The notes below the pieces were generated by a model that was given only the letters and a program-made list of their open reading frames with translations, ran no database searches and was not told where the DNA came from. From positions 1 to 34,482 of the forward strand of contig VBBQ01000014.1 of assembly GCA_005888755.1 (NCBI GenBank): a stretch of 34,482 bases of DNA, in the 5' to 3' direction. Below, one piece after another: positions 1 to 9,450 of this stretch. A program made the position numbers and the translations under genes. The number at the start of each line of letters is the position of its first letter. Positions within the stretch are counted from its first letter, which is position 1. Source of the DNA: Candidatus Bathyarchaeota archaeon. GTDB lineage: Archaea > Thermoproteota > Bathyarchaeia > 40CM-2-53-6.

Positions 1-174
1 AAGCTCTGTGCACGAGGGCTAGCCTGCGGCACCTGATTACTCGGGAGCCGAGCCAGTGCAAACTGTCGAGAAAATCTACGTTATCCCAAATAGCTGCAAT
101 TATCGCGATGAAGCCAGTTGCGAGCCCTATTCCAGACTGTACAAACCTCTGGTGCTAGCTGTTCTTTAGCGGCG

Positions 175-3100
175 TTACATTTTGTAGATGGGGTCGAGGT
201 ATCCGTCGGCAAAGTATGGTACTGATGCGGTGATGTCGTACATCACATGGTTCCCCGCGGGGGCGAACCCGATGCTTGTTACTGGGACCCAGCCGTTCTG
301 AGTCCAGAGGTCGTCGCCAGCTTTAATCTGCGTAACCGGCATCCATCCAATTGTACCGGTTGCTGTCTTGACCCAGAGGGTCTGCCGCGGGTTCGCATCT
401 ACTCTGAACGGTGTTCCATCGCTGGTGTGAATGATCAGCATGTTGGTTGTGTCCACGACGGTTATCGAGTTAACTACGGAGATAGTGTACGTGCCAGTCG
501 CGGTATCGTAGCCCAACATTTTGTCTCCGACCTCCAGGTTTTGAACCGGAACCTTGGACCCGTCTCCCATCGTGATCAGCGACCCATGGGCAATACTCCC
601 GCCACCACCACCGCAACCGCAGTTGATGCCAACATAGACTGATGCGGAGTGTGACTGTGGCGGCGAGATGCACATACCTGATGCGCATGAGCCTGTGACA
701 GTCATCGTACCGCTACCGCTCCCGCCAGTTATGGTAACAGTTACGGTTCCTTGGCCGCCAGAGGAGAGTGATACGCTCGACGAGCTCAAGGACACCGTCT
801 GGCCACCGGCTGACACAGAGAGGTTAACGGTCCCCCAGAAGCCTCCTAGACTCGTCACCGTGAGCGTGTCTTGAACTGTGGCACCTTGGGTGAGACTGTA
901 GCTGCAACCTGGAGAGCCGCAGCTGAGTGAGACGCTGAAGTCATAGAACAGGACGGTAATGGTCGCAGAAGTATGACTCAGGGGACCGCTCGTGCCTGTG
1001 ACTGTGAAGGTGTAGGTACCGCCTGTAGTTGCAGAGACACCCGGGCTCGAGGTGGCAGAGGTTGTAGACGAGCTTAGGGCGAGGGATGAAGGGTTCAGTG
1101 TTACGCTGAGACCTGGCGAGGCGTTCGCTGTCAACGTCACGGTGCCGGTGAACCCGTTCACACCATTTACAGTCACGCTGCCGAGATAACAAGTGGTTCC
1201 CACCATTACCGGACAAGCATACGTTATCGGACTACTCGGACCGATAGAGAAGTCTCCAGGATAGGAGAGCGCTATGGTCGTTGGGTGCGAGAGAGAGCCT
1301 GAGGAGCCTGTGACTGTGACAGGGTAAGTGCCTGGCGACAACGAAGACGGCACGGTGATAGTTGCCGTGGAAGTACCTGTACCGCCTGATACCACTGGGA
1401 CTGTTGACGGATTGAATGCCACAGTTATGCCAGCGGGAGCGGAGTATGTGAGTGGAACGTTCGCGGAAAATTGGTTGAGACTCGCCAAGGAGATCGTAGA
1501 CGCTACCGAATTTCCCGGTATGACATTGATGGAGTTCGGATTCGCAGAGATGCTGAAGTCTGCAAAGACCGTGATCGGGATCGTTTTGGAGTGTGTAAGT
1601 ACGCCTGTCGGGTCTCCCCCCGTGATAGCGACTGAGTAAGTGTTAGCCGGGGTGGAACTGGTGGTCTGGATTGTCATGATGGATGATGCTGATCCACCGG
1701 CAGGGAGCGAAACGCTTGTAGAACTGAACGATACGCTGGGACCGTTCTGGACAATTGGTGTTACTGTCCCTGACAGGGATATGGTGGTTGCCAAGTTGTT
1801 GATGCTGTTCAGCGTGATCGTGGAAGTTGCTGAATAGACGCCTCCTCCAAGACTAGATGGGGAAGCTGGAGTTGCAGATATGCTGAAGTCGCCTGCGTCA
1901 ACAGTTAGATCAACACTGGTTGAGCGCCACGGACCGTTCGAGCCGAGCTGAACTTGATACGTGATGGAGAGATGGTGGGCGGAAGGATCACCTGTTGGGA
2001 CTGACCATTGAATCACGTCAAATATCATCGAGTCCGCGGCCCAGCAGCACTGCGGAGGGTTTTCTGTTGAGACAGGTACCTCAATATATCCGGTTTGCTG
2101 CGAGGTCGATAATATGTTTTGAACTGTATACTTTGGCGGGTTAGGCTGCGGGTGAAAATATTGAACCACACTGCCCAGAACGATGCCTCCAGTCTCGAGC
2201 GCAAGGCAACCAAGTCCCCCTACGCCAACGACAAAGCAGACGGCTGCTATCGTGACGGCTTCGGTAACCCTTCCGATCGTGGCGTTGAGGAGGCTGTCCT
2301 GAGGGGGTGGGGGGTTAGAAGTGGCAATGTTAAATCCGCGGACGTATGCCTGAAGGAACTCCACTTTCGCGGGGTCGGCTGTTGATTGTTTGTCAACAAC
2401 TATTTTCGAGTCGCCCACGAAGTAGTTTCCGTCGATATAATGCGGGGAACTCATCCAAACGCCCCCTTTCGAGAACGCTGTGGTCTTGTCAGGAAACAGG
2501 GCAAGATAGCCGGAGGCATCTTCGAGGCCCACGAGACCTTTGACACGGTCGGAGGGATCTTCGAACCCGCTTCCAAAGAGCACGTTTCCCATACCATCAA
2601 TCTCGAATGAGAATGTGTTGACGCATGGCCCTCCGAAACATCTGACAGCTCCTCCTGTCGTCATGACATTGCTCCATTGGACACCGAAACCGCAATTCCT
2701 ACTATTGATAATGTACTTGCCGCAATAATCGATCCATATCTGCCCTTGCGTTGTTCCGTCTGATCTTGGTCGATCATCTAGCGACTTAGCTAGAGGCGCA
2801 ATTATCCCGTCTGGAAGATCCACCAAGTTGCCGTTTGAATCTCGATAATCTGGCTTCGGCATGGATGGGACACCACAATTGTTCACGTCACCAGAATATT
2901 GGAACGCTGCCCAGCCATTGCTGCAAATAAATATCTTGGTGTAAGCGGTCCCCCAGAAGTACACCGGCCAATTCATGAAACTGAGGTCGATCCACTGGCC
3001 CTGATTAAGAGATGGACTCCAAGCCGTACAATAACCAGATTGAGGACAAGGTGCGATAACGTTAGCATACCCTTCGATTGAATATGTATGATCCTTCCGG

Positions 3101-3348
3101 GTGTTCTCGCCCGCGAGAATCCGGAGCGTATAGACGTCCGTTCCAGTACCAGCATAGTTTTGCTGGTAATCGTAGTTCTCTACAGACAACCCCGATGTTA
3201 CATCTGTCCCCGGATAAGTGCTTGAGATTGAGACATTTCCATGGTCTCGGTAGCCGTAATGGTAGTTCGGCGAATCCGAGCTTGGTCGATGACCAGACCA
3301 GCTCGACGCTCCGAGGACTGGTGAAAGCACCATCAGTAACGTTAGCAC
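175..3348 (-). CDS. Secreted Ig-repeat surface protein with C-terminal degenerate Hint domain
   Basis: About 1057 residues. A hydrophobic N-terminus ending near Leu-Gly-Ala-Ser looks like a signal peptide. Residues about 110-300 form a Cys-rich beta domain with a SNGW motif, resembling NIDO-like extracellular domains. Near 355-400 lies a hydrophobic segment. Four Ig-like repeats, each opening with Asp-Phe-Ser, start near 487, 596, 699 and 802. After a Gly-rich linker, residues 918-1057 match a Hint (hedgehog/intein) fold: GSLITMGDG near the start, LEVGD, and YFADG near the end. The usual first Cys is Ser, the block-B Thr..His pair is not apparent, and the terminal His-Asn is replaced by Asp-Pro, so self-splicing is unlikely. 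The listed start is GTG. The frame stays open upstream to a stop at 3421-3423, and that stretch adds a basic n-region (RLKHIR) that makes a better signal peptide but has no ATG, GTG or TTG. The true start is therefore uncertain; a CTG near 3382 is possible. Confidence 0.8.
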   Translation of the reverse strand: MLTLLMVLSPVLGASSWSGHRPSSDSPNYHYGYRDHGNVSISSTYPGTDVTSGLSVENYDYQQNYAGTGTDVYTLRILAGENTRKDHTYSIEGYANVIAPCPQSGYCTAWSPSLNQGQWIDLSFMNWPVYFWGTAYTKIFICSNGWAAFQYSGDVNNCGVPSMPKPDYRDSNGNLVDLPDGIIAPLAKSLDDRPRSDGTTQGQIWIDYCGKYIINSRNCGFGVQWSNVMTTGGAVRCFGGPCVNTFSFEIDGMGNVLFGSGFEDPSDRVKGLVGLEDASGYLALFPDKTTAFSKGGVWMSSPHYIDGNYFVGDSKIVVDKQSTADPAKVEFLQAYVRGFNIATSNPPPPQDSLLNATIGRVTEAVTIAAVCFVVGVGGLGCLALETGGIVLGSVVQYFHPQPNPPKYTVQNILSTSQQTGYIEVPVSTENPPQCCWAADSMIFDVIQWSVPTGDPSAHHLSITYQVQLGSNGPWRSTSVDLTVDAGDFSISATPASPSSLGGGVYSATSTITLNSINNLATTISLSGTVTPIVQNGPSVSFSSTSVSLPAGGSASSIMTIQTTSSTPANTYSVAITGGDPTGVLTHSKTIPITVFADFSISANPNSINVIPGNSVASTISLASLNQFSANVPLTYSAPAGITVAFNPSTVPVVSGGTGTSTATITVPSSLSPGTYPVTVTGSSGSLSHPTTIALSYPGDFSIGPSSPITYACPVMVGTTCYLGSVTVNGVNGFTGTVTLTANASPGLSVTLNPSSLALSSSTTSATSSPGVSATTGGTYTFTVTGTSGPLSHTSATITVLFYDFSVSLSCGSPGCSYSLTQGATVQDTLTVTSLGGFWGTVNLSVSAGGQTVSLSSSSVSLSSGGQGTVTVTITGGSGSGTMTVTGSCASGMCISPPQSHSASVYVGINCGCGGGGGSIAHGSLITMGDGSKVPVQNLEVGDKMLGYDTATGTYTISVVNSITVVDTTNMLIIHTSDGTPFRVDANPRQTLWVKTATGTIGWMPVTQIKAGDDLWTQNGWVPVTSIGFAPAGNHVMYDITASVPYFADGYLDPIYKM

Positions 3349-3870
3349 GAAAAAGGTGGAAACCCAGAGTCTAATATGTTTCAGTCTATTTCCATCTCCG
3401 TAAGGTCGGACAACTTTTGTTTATCCCCAGACGGTATTGTGGAAAACGCAAACCCGTGCGACCCCCAACGGATTTAAGCGAACCCAACCATCCCTACGAA
3501 AAAAAGTAGATTATGGTTGTCTAGTCGAGTGGTGGCCGTTTGTGCGGAAACTCGTCTTGAAAAAGTCTGTTATTCTCGGCTATGACCAAGCCTTACAGAG
3601 ACACTTCCTGGCACCGATTTGGAGAGATGCAGAACCTCGCACCAAGGAAGATGGATTCCGTTCCCTGCGTGGGACCCGGGGTTGCAGTGAGGGATCCAGA
3701 AGGAAGTTTGAACCTTGATTGAGTTTGGTTGAGCAGGGAACAATTAGTCAATATTTGCCTTTGGTTAAGTCCCTACTCGCCCTACATTTTGGAAAGTGGT
3801 GACGGGGGTGACCGATAAGAAGGATAAGAAAAGGGGGAAGTTTCAGCCGGGCGATTGGCTGGAGAGTCTG
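3349..3870. other. Intergenic region upstream of the Hint-domain gene
   Basis: About 520 bases between two minus-strand genes. The part next to the Hint gene encodes the possible extended signal peptide discussed there. A TTAAAT-like box on the minus strand near 3471-3478 could be a promoter. A 93-codon plus-strand open frame (3437-3718) has no recognisable motif and looks accidental. I see no RNA gene or clear repeat. Confidence 0.5.
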
Positions 3871-5178
3871 TTACATGCAGACTTGTCCGTAGTTGATTGC
3901 AACCGTGGCTAGGTCGATTATGTTGACGATGCCATCGCCGGTCACATCCGCGTTCGGGTTCCAGTTTGGAGAGCCGGGCTTTGAGCCGTAGGCCAGCGCT
4001 ACTGTTGCTAGGTCGACGACAGAGACTTTGCAGTCGCCGTTGACGTCTCCTACGATAGAGTGTAGTGCGTAGACGTTACCATTGTTCGTTGACACATACA
4101 CTGTATCTGTGTCTGAATTGACCGCCACGCTGTGGGCGCTGCCGCCTCCCAGCTGGAAGTTGCCCAGGTTGACGTTGGTAAGGGCGTTTATCATCGAAAT
4201 GGTTCCGTCATTGTTGGCCACATAGATCATGTTGGTGTTGGGGTCGACGCCGACGCCTGTCGGGCTTGGGCCGACAGCAATAGGGTTGAGAACCCCGTTG
4301 ATTGTCGTGGCAAGGTTGACAGTTCCGTCGATTACGGTGACGCTGTTCCCTTGAGGCTGCCGGGCGTTGGTGACGTAGATCCGGTTAGTGTTTGGGTTGA
4401 TCGCTACTCCTGCGGGCAAGTTTCCTACTCCGATGTTCGGCGCTGCGATAGCTGTGCCGCTGATTACAGAAACTGCATCGTCCCAGCCGCTGACAGCATA
4501 GATCAGGTTCGTGTTAGGGTTGACCGCGATGGAATTGGGATACCAGTCCACAGTAATCGTGTTGGCTACAGTGTTGGTCAAGCCGTCGATGACTGAGACA
4601 GTGTTTTGCGCGTTGTTGGCCACGTAAACCATGTTTGTATTTGGGTCGACGCCTATGCCCTCAGGTGCCCACCCTACCGTGATGTTGGCGATTATGGTGT
4701 CGGTTGAGCCGTCCATTGCGATTACCGATTTTCCGATTCCGAAACCAGCAACTGTTGGGCCGAAGTCAGCTATGTAGACCATGTTTGTGATAGGGTTGAC
4801 TGCGATGCCGTCTGGTTGAGTCCCGCCTCTTACTGTGTCAATGACTGTGTTCGTGGAAGCGTCGATCACCGAAACTGTATGACCGGAGGGATTCGCGACA
4901 TACACGAGGTTAGTGACGGGGTTGACTGCGACTGCTCCAGAGCCCACGCTTGTGAGTACACCTGTCAGACCGGTCGTGATTAGGGGTGATGAGAGCAAAG
5001 TCCTTGGGGAAGAGGTTGAGGCTGATGAGGCTGTTGTTGTCTCAAGAGTGAATTGGATCTCAGGGTGGCTGGCAGATCTCAACATTGGCGAGCCAACTGC
5101 TGCTAGCAAGAGGGCTAGCAATACTACGGGAAGCGCCGCAGCGAAGACTTTTCTGGATATCAGATTCTTGGTGTTCAT
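3871..5178 (-). CDS. Secreted YVTN beta-propeller protein with C-terminal dockerin
   Basis: 435 residues. The first 35 form a typical signal peptide (basic NLISRK, then a Val/Leu-rich core). Residues about 75-370 are repeats of about 40-45 residues built on VNPxTNxVYVAN and VSVIDxxTNT, the signature of YVTN/NHL-type beta-propellers. The last 60 residues hold two calcium-binding segments, GDVNGDCKVSVVDLATVA and DVTGDGIVNIIDLATVA, the duplicated EF-hand-like motif of type I dockerin. Dockerins bind cohesin domains, which suggests attachment to another surface protein; no cohesin is recognisable in this window. The start is ATG and has no Shine-Dalgarno; a TATA-like box lies about 38 bases upstream, so the leader may be short. 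It sits beside another secreted protein on the same strand, but 520 bases separate them. Confidence 0.88.
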   Translation of the reverse strand: MNTKNLISRKVFAAALPVVLLALLLAAVGSPMLRSASHPEIQFTLETTTASSASTSSPRTLLSSPLITTGLTGVLTSVGSGAVAVNPVTNLVYVANPSGHTVSVIDASTNTVIDTVRGGTQPDGIAVNPITNMVYIADFGPTVAGFGIGKSVIAMDGSTDTIIANITVGWAPEGIGVDPNTNMVYVANNAQNTVSVIDGLTNTVANTITVDWYPNSIAVNPNTNLIYAVSGWDDAVSVISGTAIAAPNIGVGNLPAGVAINPNTNRIYVTNARQPQGNSVTVIDGTVNLATTINGVLNPIAVGPSPTGVGVDPNTNMIYVANNDGTISMINALTNVNLGNFQLGGGSAHSVAVNSDTDTVYVSTNNGNVYALHSIVGDVNGDCKVSVVDLATVALAYGSKPGSPNWNPNADVTGDGIVNIIDLATVAINYGQVCM

Positions 5179-5212
5179 GTTTGGTTTTCTCTAAAGCGAG
5201 GCTTTCACTCGG

Positions 5213-5220
5213 AAAATTAT
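5213..5220 (-). promoter_or_regulatory. Possible TATA box for the dockerin gene
   Basis: The minus strand reads ATAATTTT, centred about 38 bases before the ATG. That spacing would give a leader of roughly a dozen bases. It is supported only by composition and spacing. Confidence 0.3.
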
Positions 5221-5435
5221 GTGGGGCTTTTTCCAGACAGTCGAGACCCGTTCCTAGCTCAGAACTGGGAGTAGGGGAGGGCAAATGGCTGCAAGGTTCG
5301 ATTTGGAGCGCGTTTCTGTCTTCTGTAGCCAAAGCGGAGTAATATGGGCTCAGGTGATGTTCTGGAGCGCGTTTTGGCTCTTAGGCATTTTCCGGGCTGT
5401 CAGGGCAAAGATGGCGTTGACGCTCTGATTCGGGG

Positions 5436-8400
5436 TCAGGCAGGGAGAGTCATTGCCGTGGCGTCAACGAATCGTCTTACAGGTTCCTTCTCATAACTGA
5501 GGCGGACCTTGACAATGTTGCCTCCACGTCCACGGCTGCCTGGGAAGATGCGAAACTCGGCGATCCCTGCTTTGACGAGTCTTTCGAGAGGTTTTCCAAA
5601 TGTGTGTCGGTATCTCGCATCACCGTAGACTTGGCTCTTGGGAATCCGGAGAGATTTCACGATATCAGGGAGTCCCCGCCAGCCGGCATGCTCCAGCGAC
5701 AGTCTCTTTCGCATATAGTCCTCTACGAAAGAATTGACCAAGTAGATCATCAGCGGCGATTTCAGTGATGCCTCTGCACTCGAGGAAGGTTGCGCGGCAC
5801 TGGCAGGGTCCTGAACAACGATCTCCAAGGGCTCAGGTTCGTGGAGCATGTTCTTCCCGTCTTCATCAGCGTAAAGTATTCGTGGTTTCAGTGCGCAGAG
5901 CCCACGGACGTTTGCCTTAAGGGTGAGATTCAGTTCCTCAGTCCTCAGAGGATCGAGACGTCTTCCCTTCAAGATAACATGCTTCTGATCGATCAGAACT
6001 TCTTCGGGCTTGTTCACCAAGTCGAAACCCTCAGGAATAATCTTCTCGACTCTCACAAGCCGAGCGGGTCGCATTCCCGCGTTGGATATTTCCATTTTCA
6101 GACCGAGCGACTCGCCAAGTTTTAGATTGGTCGATGATGAGAACAGGTTCGCGACTATGTGAGGACCGAGGAATCTTTCGGAGCCGATAGGATCTTCTCT
6201 TGCCAAGAGTGAGTGAGTCAGATTCGGTTCCGAGGCCAGAGAGCGAGGCGTCAGGGTGTCGTCGAGGGATATTGTGAATTCTCTTTCTTCTCGAACACTC
6301 TCTAGCAGCTTTAGCGTCTGGTCTTTTTTGCCGATGTATCCAGCTTCTCCGAAGAGCTCGGCGCTTGTTTTCAAAAGGGTTTCAACAGTATTTTGGATTC
6401 GAGCCCTCTTTCCCTGGTCCTGTTCCCTGTTTGCTCTGACAATGTACATATGAGCTTCGAGGAGGCGTCGTGTGGCTTTCGTGTATTCGGAAGCGTTGTG
6501 GAAACCAGCGGTTGTATAGTAGTTACTTGCAATACTGAGGCGCTGGATTGCTGCCCGATAGTCCGCGTCTCTTGTCGTATCGAGGAATTTCGCGGATGTC
6601 TCAAGAGCTCTGCAGTATCGGCTGTGCCCCAGCACGAGCCTCTTCTCCGTCTCTGACGGAAGAGTTTCTTTCGCTTCCTCGAATAGCTCGGAGGCTGTCC
6701 GGTAGAGACGTGGCGACACCTCAGCTTCCGCTCGCGCCATCATCTGAAAGGCTCGGGCGAGTGCGATTATCCGATTCGTCTCAGTCTTATCGATCTCAGA
6801 TTCGAAGTCTATCTGCAATTTTTGGAGAGCATGGATTGCCCAACCATACCTCTCTGAGCTGGTTTTGTGGTCTCCCTTCATGTTGAGCATCTTCGCTTCT
6901 TCTAGTTCTGTTCGCGCGATGCAGTACGCCTCTCTGAGGCGCGAGGTCTGAATGAGTGCCTGTGCTTCTTTCGCTTCTTCAGAGTCTTGGAATCCAGAAG
7001 TGTAAGATTCGACGGAGATCCTTGACCACTGAAAGAGTCTGGAGGCTTCTTTGAACGCATCCAAGGCCTCCTGGCTGAGTTCTTTCCTGCTTCTGTCCAA
7101 TGCAGTCTCTAGTTGAGCGAGCGCCAGGAAGCTTGCTGCGAGATATCTTCTCTTGTCGTTGAGGTTGTGTAATTCGGCAACCTTGCGGTAGTATTCCGCC
7201 GCGGATCCGTATTCGCCGATCCTGTGTTGTTTTCTTGCTTCTTCGATCCTGCTCTTTGTTTCAGCGATTGAGGCTTTGTCCTGGTAAAAGCCTTTGAGGG
7301 GAATGAGAATTTCGGCGGCCTTTCGGTAGTTGCTTTCGGCTTCGCGATAGTCTTCTGCTGCTTTTTCGTAGTTCTCAAGCTCGTCCCATAATGGGGCTGA
7401 CCCCCAATAGCAATCCCCTACACGGCTTGGTTGACCCAGTTCGCGAAAAGATTGGGCTGCGTTTGAAAAGGCGGCTGCAGCTTTCTCTAGTGTGTTCTTA
7501 CTTCCATTGTATCTGTATAGTCTTGTGAGAATTGTTGCGAGTTCCGATTTCATGTGACCGTCTTTAGTCCAGTAGTATTCCATTTTTTCTTCGATCATGC
7601 GACGAAATGGCTGGTCATCAAGAAGTAGAGCGATTGCTTCCTCCTTGTCGTGAACCGCCGCTTCTAAGGCCATGTTCTTCTTATCGTGGTCTTGAATTGT
7701 CTCTGCGAGTTCAGATTTGATATCGGCCAGGTAGCTCGCATCGAGAAACATCGTGTAGTGAAGAGTTTCGAGGTGCTTTGTGAGGCGAATGGATTCAAGC
7801 CTGTGTTTGAGCGCCGCCCCCAAAAGTGTTACCTTGATGTCCCAAGATGTTTCAGTTCTGGATCGAAAGAAGAACGCCTTGCTCGCCACGTGGCGAGCAT
7901 CTTTCTCGGAGTCCAATTGCCCTGATAGTTTGGCCAGCCTTAGATGGGCGGTCGTCGCGTCGGTGGACTTTCGAAGAAGGTCGCGTCTAATCTCGGGGTC
8001 CGTCTGATATAGGGATAGAATTTGATAATACTCGGCTTCGGGTGATCGCACCCAGATTAGACCATGTCGAGTGCTGGCGAAGTTGAGCGGGCGATAACAT
8101 GCTTCTGCCATAATGGCATGCTGGTATGCATCATTGATCAGATCAATAGATTCTTGGAGGGTTTCGGAAATGTGGGCTTTATGGCCAATGTTGTGAGCCA
8201 GCCAGTCATGTGCTAGCCCTATCATGAACCGGTCGCCTGTCAGGAGGGCTCGATGGAGGATTTCTTCGCTCTGTTTGATTGCCCCTTCGATGCCAGTATC
8301 TTCGCCAAAGTCGATCGCTCCTAGAACCCCGACAAGGTCCATTAGAGTGGCTCCTTTGTCGAGCCTTCGTGCCTCTGTCCAGTATCGTTTGGCTCTATCA

Positions 8401-9071
8401 ACACTAGCCTTGATTCCGGGCTCCATTGTCTCGGCAAAATCCAATGCGAGAACCATTAGGAAGGCTGCCGTGACGATATAGGACCTGGCGAGAAGTGTTG
8501 GATTCGCTAGATCTCCTACGAGGCTGATGCAACGTTCGCCGAGCTCAAGACCAGCCCTGTACAGCTGCTCACGGACCTTGTGTTCGGGTTCGAAAAAGTA
8601 GCTCAAGTAACAGCTTACGGCTAGCTCGGTATACGTTTCCCCGAAGCCAGTGGCATCGCCGGATTCTTCGAAACACTTCAAGGAGGCCTTTGCAAGTTGC
8701 CAGGCTTCTTGGAGAGCTCTCTTCTTGCGAGGAGCGTTGGATGTCTCCCAGAATTCGAGGTACGCGACTTTTGCATCGCATCGAAAAGACTCTGCCTTCA
8801 ATCTCTCTTTCTTGAAGAGAAGGCCCGCTTCTCGGTAGGCCGTTCTTGCTTCACGAATTCTTTGCAGAAACTCGGTGGATTTCTTCGACTGCATTGCTAG
8901 CTTGAAGAGCGCGTATCCTCTATTTTCAGAGGTTATGCAACTTTCCCTTGTATCAGTCATGTCGGATGCCAGAGCTTTCTTGTAGGAATTCTCTGCTTCC
9001 TGCCAGTCATACTTCTTTTCATCACTGCCAGCACTTGCCAGGCCCTCCTCCTTTCGGGGTCCGTTTGTCAT
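5436..9071 (-). CDS. Giant TPR-like helical repeat protein with Ig-like and winged-helix C-terminus
   Basis: 1211 residues and no signal peptide, so cytoplasmic. Residues about 15-950 are almost entirely amphipathic helices with TPR-like pairs (Trp..Ala..Tyr..Ala patterns such as YDWQEAENSYKKAL and YGSAAEYYRKVAELH). Residues about 970-1085 are a beta domain resembling DUF11/CARDB Ig-like domains (SNAGMRPARLVRVEKIIPEG). Residues about 1108-1195 form a winged helix: LPDIVKSLRIPKSQVYGDAR as the recognition region, then LVKAGIAEFR and a basic Gly-Arg wing (GSRGRGG). This looks like a scaffold that couples protein interaction to DNA binding. No ATPase domain is visible, unlike bacterial MalT-type regulators. 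A TATA-like box 33 bases before the ATG fits a nearly leaderless transcript. Partner and target are unknown. Confidence 0.85.
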   Translation of the reverse strand: MTNGPRKEEGLASAGSDEKKYDWQEAENSYKKALASDMTDTRESCITSENRGYALFKLAMQSKKSTEFLQRIREARTAYREAGLLFKKERLKAESFRCDAKVAYLEFWETSNAPRKKRALQEAWQLAKASLKCFEESGDATGFGETYTELAVSCYLSYFFEPEHKVREQLYRAGLELGERCISLVGDLANPTLLARSYIVTAAFLMVLALDFAETMEPGIKASVDRAKRYWTEARRLDKGATLMDLVGVLGAIDFGEDTGIEGAIKQSEEILHRALLTGDRFMIGLAHDWLAHNIGHKAHISETLQESIDLINDAYQHAIMAEACYRPLNFASTRHGLIWVRSPEAEYYQILSLYQTDPEIRRDLLRKSTDATTAHLRLAKLSGQLDSEKDARHVASKAFFFRSRTETSWDIKVTLLGAALKHRLESIRLTKHLETLHYTMFLDASYLADIKSELAETIQDHDKKNMALEAAVHDKEEAIALLLDDQPFRRMIEEKMEYYWTKDGHMKSELATILTRLYRYNGSKNTLEKAAAAFSNAAQSFRELGQPSRVGDCYWGSAPLWDELENYEKAAEDYREAESNYRKAAEILIPLKGFYQDKASIAETKSRIEEARKQHRIGEYGSAAEYYRKVAELHNLNDKRRYLAASFLALAQLETALDRSRKELSQEALDAFKEASRLFQWSRISVESYTSGFQDSEEAKEAQALIQTSRLREAYCIARTELEEAKMLNMKGDHKTSSERYGWAIHALQKLQIDFESEIDKTETNRIIALARAFQMMARAEAEVSPRLYRTASELFEEAKETLPSETEKRLVLGHSRYCRALETSAKFLDTTRDADYRAAIQRLSIASNYYTTAGFHNASEYTKATRRLLEAHMYIVRANREQDQGKRARIQNTVETLLKTSAELFGEAGYIGKKDQTLKLLESVREEREFTISLDDTLTPRSLASEPNLTHSLLAREDPIGSERFLGPHIVANLFSSSTNLKLGESLGLKMEISNAGMRPARLVRVEKIIPEGFDLVNKPEEVLIDQKHVILKGRRLDPLRTEELNLTLKANVRGLCALKPRILYADEDGKNMLHEPEPLEIVVQDPASAAQPSSSAEASLKSPLMIYLVNSFVEDYMRKRLSLEHAGWRGLPDIVKSLRIPKSQVYGDARYRHTFGKPLERLVKAGIAEFRIFPGSRGRGGNIVKVRLSYEKEPVRRFVDATAMTLPA

Positions 9072-9399
9072 TAGAATTGTAACTTGAAGCGATGCCTATC
9101 AAATATTAGAGCTATCCCTTCGTTTCAAATGGAGTCATAGCTAAGGCGGTCTAGGGGTCAAGCAGGGAGGCTGTTTGCGTGTGTATCAGTCTTCAATAAA
9201 CGGACGATAAGAATCGGTCGCGAAAATCTAGAAGGTCAAACTGTTCTGAAAAAGAACTTCACTCAAATTATGCTCCAATATAGCACTCTGCGCGTCGTTT
9301 TCATCTTGTTCTCTTTCTCGCTGGTCAGCGCTAAGCTGCAATCTGTTGATGATACGGGGGCTCGTCTATTCATAAGTAGTGGGCCCCATATCCGAGTCA
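9072..9399. other. Intergenic region between the TPR gene promoter and tRNA-Cys 3' end
   Basis: About 330 bases. It carries the promoter of the minus-strand TPR gene at its left end and the region downstream of tRNA-Cys at its right. A plus-strand open frame from 9270 runs into the antisense of the tRNA and gives the well-known spurious GVEPTS peptide, so it is not a gene. I see no T-tract just after the tRNA. Confidence 0.5.
9100..9108 (-). promoter_or_regulatory. Possible TATA box for the TPR/winged-helix gene
   Basis: The minus strand reads TAATATTTG, centred about 33 bases before the ATG at 9071. With usual archaeal spacing, transcription would start only a few bases before the start codon. 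Confidence 0.4.
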
Positions 9400-9427
9400 T
9401 GGAGCCGGGGGTGGGAGTCGAACCCAC

Positions 9428-9450
9428 TTCAGCCATCCATTTCTGGATGC
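9428..9450 (-). other. tRNA-Cys intron at the variable-loop/T-stem junction (23 nt, position 48/49)
   Basis: A full hBHBh' motif is visible. Outer helix CCCG/TGGG, 5' strand TAGT pairing with GCTG as the 4-bp central helix (two G-U pairs), bulges AA^G on both sides, and an inner CATCCA/TGGATG stem closed by a GAAA tetraloop. Excision leaves variable loop AGTAA joined to the T-stem GTGGG, which is what a cysteine tRNA needs. Confidence 0.88.

Noticed and set aside
1-150. A minus-strand frame open to the left edge encoding a hydrophobic stretch (SGIGLATGFIAIIAAIWD).
   Set aside because: No ATG or GTG start after its stop, only ~45 codons, and it runs off the window; it may be chance or the start of a gene that cannot be judged here.
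3437-3718. A 93-codon plus-strand open frame in the long gap between the surface-protein genes.
   Set aside because: No motif, unlikely composition, and no promoter or ribosome site in support.
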